Part shown: one piece after another, positions 29,972-34,230 of the stretch | Layout of the letters: every line of letters starts with the position of its first letter | How positions within the stretch are numbered: position 1 is the stretch's first letter | Assembly: GCA_036259475.1 (NCBI GenBank) | Contig: DATABS010000093.1 | Coordinates: forward strand, 1 to 34,230 | Origin: ZC4RG17 sp036259475 | GTDB taxonomy: Bacteria; Actinomycetota; Acidimicrobiia; Spongiisociales; ZC4RG35 | Direction: 5' to 3' | Length of the DNA: 34,230 nt | The notes under the pieces: generated by a model | Database searches by the model: none | What the model was told of the DNA's origin: nothing | Seen by the model: only the letters and a program-made list of their open reading frames with translations | Made by a program: the position numbers and the translations under genes

Positions 29972-30733
29972 TTAACTGCGCTCTTCAGACCGACGGGTCA
30001 ACAGCACAAGACCGACGCCGGCAGCCAGGCCGATATACGCGATACGGGCCAAATCATCCGAGCTCACGCCGGTAAAAGGCAGGGTGTCCGACGTCTGGCT
30101 CGTAGTTGTCGGCGCCACGGTAGTGGTGGGAGATACGTCCGTAGCCGTGGTCGTCGAGGTGGTCGTATTGGCGATCGACGTGCTCGTAGTCTCCGGTGCA
30201 ATGGTGGTCGTCGTCGATGAAGTGGTCGTGTCCGCGACCGTGGTTGTCGTGGTGGGAGCCGTCGTGGTAGTCGACGAGGTGGTTGTCGACGTTGTCGTTG
30301 TTGTCGCCTCGGGTTGACAGTTGAGGGTGACATCCAATTCTGCCGAATACACCGGATCCGGACCCAGCACGAGGGTGAAACTGATCTGCTCACCGAGCGA
30401 CAGGTTTCCGTTGGCGACCGTGGTCTTGTTCGGTGCGTCTTCCACACCCACGAGAGTCACGGTATTGGCCGATGTCACCTCGACGTCGTTTCCGACGTGG
30501 ACAGAAGTGTTGTTGTTGCCGGTGGCCGTCACCGAGCAGACCTGGCCCACGAGGTCGCCAGGAGTGTCGAATGTACCGAGAACGACGCGTTGACCTGCCT
30601 CACCACGAATGATCTGCTTTTCGAGGGTGACGGTAAACGTGGCGGCGACGGCGCTCAATGGCAACACTGTCACACTGGCGATCACCGCTAAGACCATCAG
30701 TCCGGCGCCTCGGCGCGTAGTCGTTCCGCTCAT
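29972..30733 (-). CDS. LPFTG-anchored surface protein with Thr-rich stalk
   Basis: 253 residues from ATG 30733 (GGGAGG 7 nt upstream; the frame is open to 30805). Signal peptide about 1-30 (ending AVAAT), a beta-rich domain of about 120 residues containing LEKQIIRGEAGQRVVLGTFD, a Cys in QVCSVTATG and another in LNCQPE, then a stalk of almost only Thr/Ser/Ala/Pro (about 155-212), LPFTG at 218-222, a membrane helix and tail RRSEERS. Its leader TGGGAGGCTTTCGATG nearly matches that of the neighbouring LPFTG gene. The two lie in tandem between clpX and folC. The stalk may be O-glycosylated. Function unknown. Confidence 0.82.
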   Translation of the reverse strand: MSGTTTRRGAGLMVLAVIASVTVLPLSAVAATFTVTLEKQIIRGEAGQRVVLGTFDTPGDLVGQVCSVTATGNNNTSVHVGNDVEVTSANTVTLVGVEDAPNKTTVANGNLSLGEQISFTLVLGPDPVYSAELDVTLNCQPEATTTTTSTTTSSTTTTAPTTTTTVADTTTSSTTTTIAPETTSTSIANTTTSTTTATDVSPTTTVAPTTTSQTSDTLPFTGVSSDDLARIAYIGLAAGVGLVLLTRRSEERS

Positions 30734-30805
30734 CGAAAGCCTCCCAGCTTCATGCTTGCGTCCAACAGGATGGCAGAGGTTGGAACGAAGTCGAGAACCA
30801 TTCAT

Positions 30806-30821
30806 TGGGCCCGCAGGCCCA
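30806..30821 (-). terminator. Hairpin after clpX
   Basis: TGGGCC-CGCA-GGCCCA forms a 6-bp stem with a 4-nt loop, 11 nt past the clpX stop. There is no T-run. Confidence 0.4.
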
Positions 30822-30831
30822 TACAGAAATC

Positions 30832-32097
<1,266 letters not shown>

Positions 32098-32131
32098 CAG
32101 TTCTCCTGCTCGGTCGTCTCGCCGTCGGCGA

Positions 32132-32749
32132 CTACTCGGAGGCTACCGCAGCCAGCTCCTGGCGCGAGAGTATTGCGTCCACGACACCATACTCCTTCGC
32201 CTGGTCGGCGAGCATCCAATAGTCTCGCTCGGTGTCAATCGAAATCTTTTCCAGGTCCTGACCGGTGTGTTGGGCCAGAATCTCGTTCAGCTGTTCGCGC
32301 ATCTGCACAATCAGCTTGGCCTGGATCTCGATGTCGGTGGCCTGACCCTGGGCACCGCCATGCGGCTGGTGCAACATGACGCGGGCGTGGGGAAGCGCGA
32401 AGCGCTTGCCCTCCGCTCCTCCGGCCAGCAGCACGGCGGCGGCGGAAGCAGCCATTCCCATGCAAACCGTGTTCACGTCGGGTCGGATGTACTGCATCGT
32501 GTCGTAGATGGCGAACAGCGAGGTGATCGAACCTCCGGGCGAGTTGATGTAGAGGAAGACATCCTTGTCCGGATCATCCGACTCGAGGTGGAGCAGCTGG
32601 GCCATGATCAGGTTGGCGACAGTGTCATCGATCGGCGTGCCGAGGAAGATGATCCTGTCCTTGAGCAGCCGGCTGTAGATGTCGAAATAGCGCTCGCCTC
32701 GGCTGGTCTGCTCGAAGACGGTGGGGACTACGTAGTTCTGAGGATTCAT
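32132..32749 (-). CDS. clpP: ATP-dependent Clp protease proteolytic subunit ClpP
   Basis: 205 residues. The catalytic triad can be placed at Ser102 (GMAASAAAVLL), His127 (VMLHQPH) and Asp176 (DTERDYWM). FLYINSPGGSI forms the handle sheet. The sequence around the nucleophile is AASAA where many ClpP have AASMG. AGGAG overlaps the tig stop codon (TAGGAG), so translation may be coupled. Actinobacteria often have clpP1P2 in tandem; only one clpP is here. Confidence 0.96.
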   Translation of the reverse strand: MNPQNYVVPTVFEQTSRGERYFDIYSRLLKDRIIFLGTPIDDTVANLIMAQLLHLESDDPDKDVFLYINSPGGSITSLFAIYDTMQYIRPDVNTVCMGMAASAAAVLLAGGAEGKRFALPHARVMLHQPHGGAQGQATDIEIQAKLIVQMREQLNEILAQHTGQDLEKISIDTERDYWMLADQAKEYGVVDAILSRQELAAVASE

Positions 32750-32760
32750 CGGTAAATCTC

Positions 32761-34191
32761 CTAATTGCTCTCGTCCGGCACGCCGCCGACGATTTCGCCC
32801 TCGACGACCTCACCTTCCAAGATCTCTTCGTCGAGAATCTCGCCTTCCACTACCTCGCCCGCAACGACTTCGTCGTCACTGTCGAGGTCCAATTCGATGC
32901 GATTTCCTTCCGGATCCACCGGGGTGGCGTTGTCGATGATCAGCTTCAGCGCCTTATCACGGAGGATATCACTCCGCAGGGACAACTCCTGGGGGGTGCC
33001 CCGGATGGCCCGGAGGAAACCCATAGGGTCGTCCGACTGGGCCGCCGCCGCATGGAGCAGAGCGTCGACCTCGGCCTCGTCCACCTCGATGCCGGCGTCG
33101 TCGATGATGGCGTCCAGCAGGATTCGGGTCCGGAGGCTGCGATCAGCTTGAGCCTGGAGATCCGCCAGGAACTGGTCCTGTGACATCCCCGTGGCCGAAA
33201 AGTAGTCGGCCAGCGACAACTCCTGTTCCTCCAGGCGATGGACGAACCGATGGAGGATGTCGTCCATCTCGCCTCGGATGACAGCCTCGGGCAGCTCGAT
33301 ATCGACTTGCTCGACAAGGGTTTCGAGTGTCCGATCTGAGAACCGCCGGGCCAGTCCTGAGAGTTTCGCCTCGGCAATCCGCTCGCGAAGCGTCGACCGG
33401 AGCTCCTCCACCGTCTCGAACTCAGTGTTCTCATCGACCCACTCGTCGTTGAGGTCGGGAAGGACCAGTTCCTTGACTTCGTTCACGGTGATGGTGAAGG
33501 TCGCGTCTTTGCCGGCGTTGTCACCAAAGCTTTCCGGCAAGGCGGACTGGAGGGTGATTTGGTCGCCGGCGCGGACGCCGGTGAGGACTTCGTCAGCGCC
33601 CTCGAGGAGACCTCCGGAACCGACCCGATACAACAACTCGGTCGCGCTGGCGTCCTCCAGCTCCTCACCGTCGACCGTGGCGCTGACGTCGACCGACACG
33701 AAATCACCCTCTTCGGCGACCCTATCGGCCTCCTCGACCTGACCGAACTGCTCCCGCATCCGCTCGAGCTGCTGTTCGACGTCGTCGTCGGTGACTTCGG
33801 GTGAATCTATTTCGATCTGCCTGTCGCGATAGGGGGGCGCGGCGTCGAGCGTTGGCCACAGTGTGACCTTGATCTCGACGGCGACTCCCCCATCGATGTC
33901 CGTGAGCCCTTCGAGCTGCGGGCTGACTGCGGGACGCAACGACTCCGCCTCGAGCACTTCACTGAGCCGGGGAGGGATGGCGTCCTCGATTGCTTCCGAT
34001 CTGAGCCGGTCGGCACCGACCGCCGCCTCCACGACGGGTCTGGGGGCCTTGCCCGGACGGAAGCCCTTGAGCTTGAGATCTTGGGCGAGCCGCCGGGCGG
34101 CCGCCGTCTTGGCGGCATCGATCTCGGCGTCGGACAACTCGAATCCGACCACGCGCTCGAACGGTCCGGCTTCGCGAACACTGACGGTCAT
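32761..34191 (-). CDS. tig: Trigger factor
   Basis: 476 residues from ATG 34191 (AGGAG 5 nt upstream). Ribosome-binding domain with the GFRPGKAPRPVVE signature near residue 42, an FKBP-type PPIase domain at about 155-245 (GDFVSVDVSATVDGEE; VLTGVRAGDQ), and a helical C-terminal chaperone domain to about 430. A strongly acidic tail with repeating E-G-E-[IV] units (about 440-470) follows, seen in several actinobacterial trigger factors. It binds L23 at the exit tunnel and shields nascent chains. It is the first gene of tig-clpP-clpX. Confidence 0.96.
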   Translation of the reverse strand: MTVSVREAGPFERVVGFELSDAEIDAAKTAAARRLAQDLKLKGFRPGKAPRPVVEAAVGADRLRSEAIEDAIPPRLSEVLEAESLRPAVSPQLEGLTDIDGGVAVEIKVTLWPTLDAAPPYRDRQIEIDSPEVTDDDVEQQLERMREQFGQVEEADRVAEEGDFVSVDVSATVDGEELEDASATELLYRVGSGGLLEGADEVLTGVRAGDQITLQSALPESFGDNAGKDATFTITVNEVKELVLPDLNDEWVDENTEFETVEELRSTLRERIAEAKLSGLARRFSDRTLETLVEQVDIELPEAVIRGEMDDILHRFVHRLEEQELSLADYFSATGMSQDQFLADLQAQADRSLRTRILLDAIIDDAGIEVDEAEVDALLHAAAAQSDDPMGFLRAIRGTPQELSLRSDILRDKALKLIIDNATPVDPEGNRIELDLDSDDEVVAGEVVEGEILDEEILEGEVVEGEIVGGVPDESN

Positions 34192-34230
34192 GACGCTCCT
34201 GGCTAGTGGGATAGAAGGTCGCCCCCCCAA

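Noticed and set aside
29881..29985. Plus-strand resemblance to a cyclic-di-GMP-I riboswitch (ACGCAAGACC, CCCTAAAC, GCCGGCTAGCCGG blocks)
   Set aside because: The blocks do not fall in the order and pairing of the known aptamer, and no plus-strand gene follows. A covariance-model search would settle it.
30084..30317. Plus-strand Val-rich open frame opposite the Thr-rich stalk
   Set aside because: It is the antisense of Thr codons (ACN read as NGT), a composition artefact.

Overview
The window looks like a chromosomal stretch from a high-GC actinobacterium (Actinomycetota). This rests on overall base composition, GTG starts and GTGA/ATGA overlaps, several start codons that directly follow a TANNNT hexamer with no Shine-Dalgarno (leaderless style), two LPxTG wall-anchored proteins, a CmtR-type metal sensor and a type II thymidine kinase. 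An Acidimicrobiia-like lineage is my guess; it cannot be proven from these bases. mreBCD-mrdA-rodA implies an elongated, rod-like cell.

Layout: 1-543 is the right edge of a decayed HicB/HicA toxin-antitoxin locus plus an apparently empty stretch. 544-5814 is accessory: a small membrane protein, an alpha/beta hydrolase, a CmtR-like repressor overlapping a cation-efflux (CDF) gene, a VOC protein, an EthD-like protein and a sensor-like membrane protein with no kinase domain. 6062-7613 (minus) holds tRNA-Ala(GGC), rsfS, nadD and a degenerate M23/LytM-domain protein. 7738-9812 (plus) is a bicistron of two GAPDH homologues, of which the first has lost its catalytic cysteine. 9817-12595 (minus) has a single-domain response regulator and a MoxR ATPase/VWA pair. 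12671-15486 (plus) is trkA-trkH, a K+ uptake system. 15494-18511 (minus) is rplU-rpmA-obgE-proB. 18734-21166 (minus) is RNase E/G and thymidine kinase, bracketed by two related inverted-repeat intergenic elements. 21428-27052 (minus) is the cell-shape operon mreB-mreC-mreD-mrdA-rodA. 27169-28897 has ndk and folC, 28955-30733 two LPFTG surface proteins, and 30832-34191 (minus) the tig-clpP-clpX chaperone/protease operon.

How the genes work together: tig-clpP-clpX couples nascent-chain folding to regulated proteolysis. The mre/mrd/rod cluster runs lateral wall synthesis. rplU-rpmA-obgE and rsfS are ribosome parts and assembly or silencing factors. In many actinobacteria rplU-rpmA-obgE-proB-proA-nadD-rsfS is one run; here a segment of about 8 kb (M23-like gene, GAPDH pair, response regulator, MoxR/VWA, Trk) lies between proB and nadD, and proA is missing.

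The most unusual items are the Cys-less GAPDH paralogue translationally coupled to an active GAPDH, the rsfS start that appears to need an AUC codon, the degenerate LytM protein overlapping nadD by about 215 nt, the Ala-for-Asn change in the Obg G4 motif, and the frameshifted HicB remnant. I do not see CRISPR, transposase, prophage or secondary-metabolism genes.
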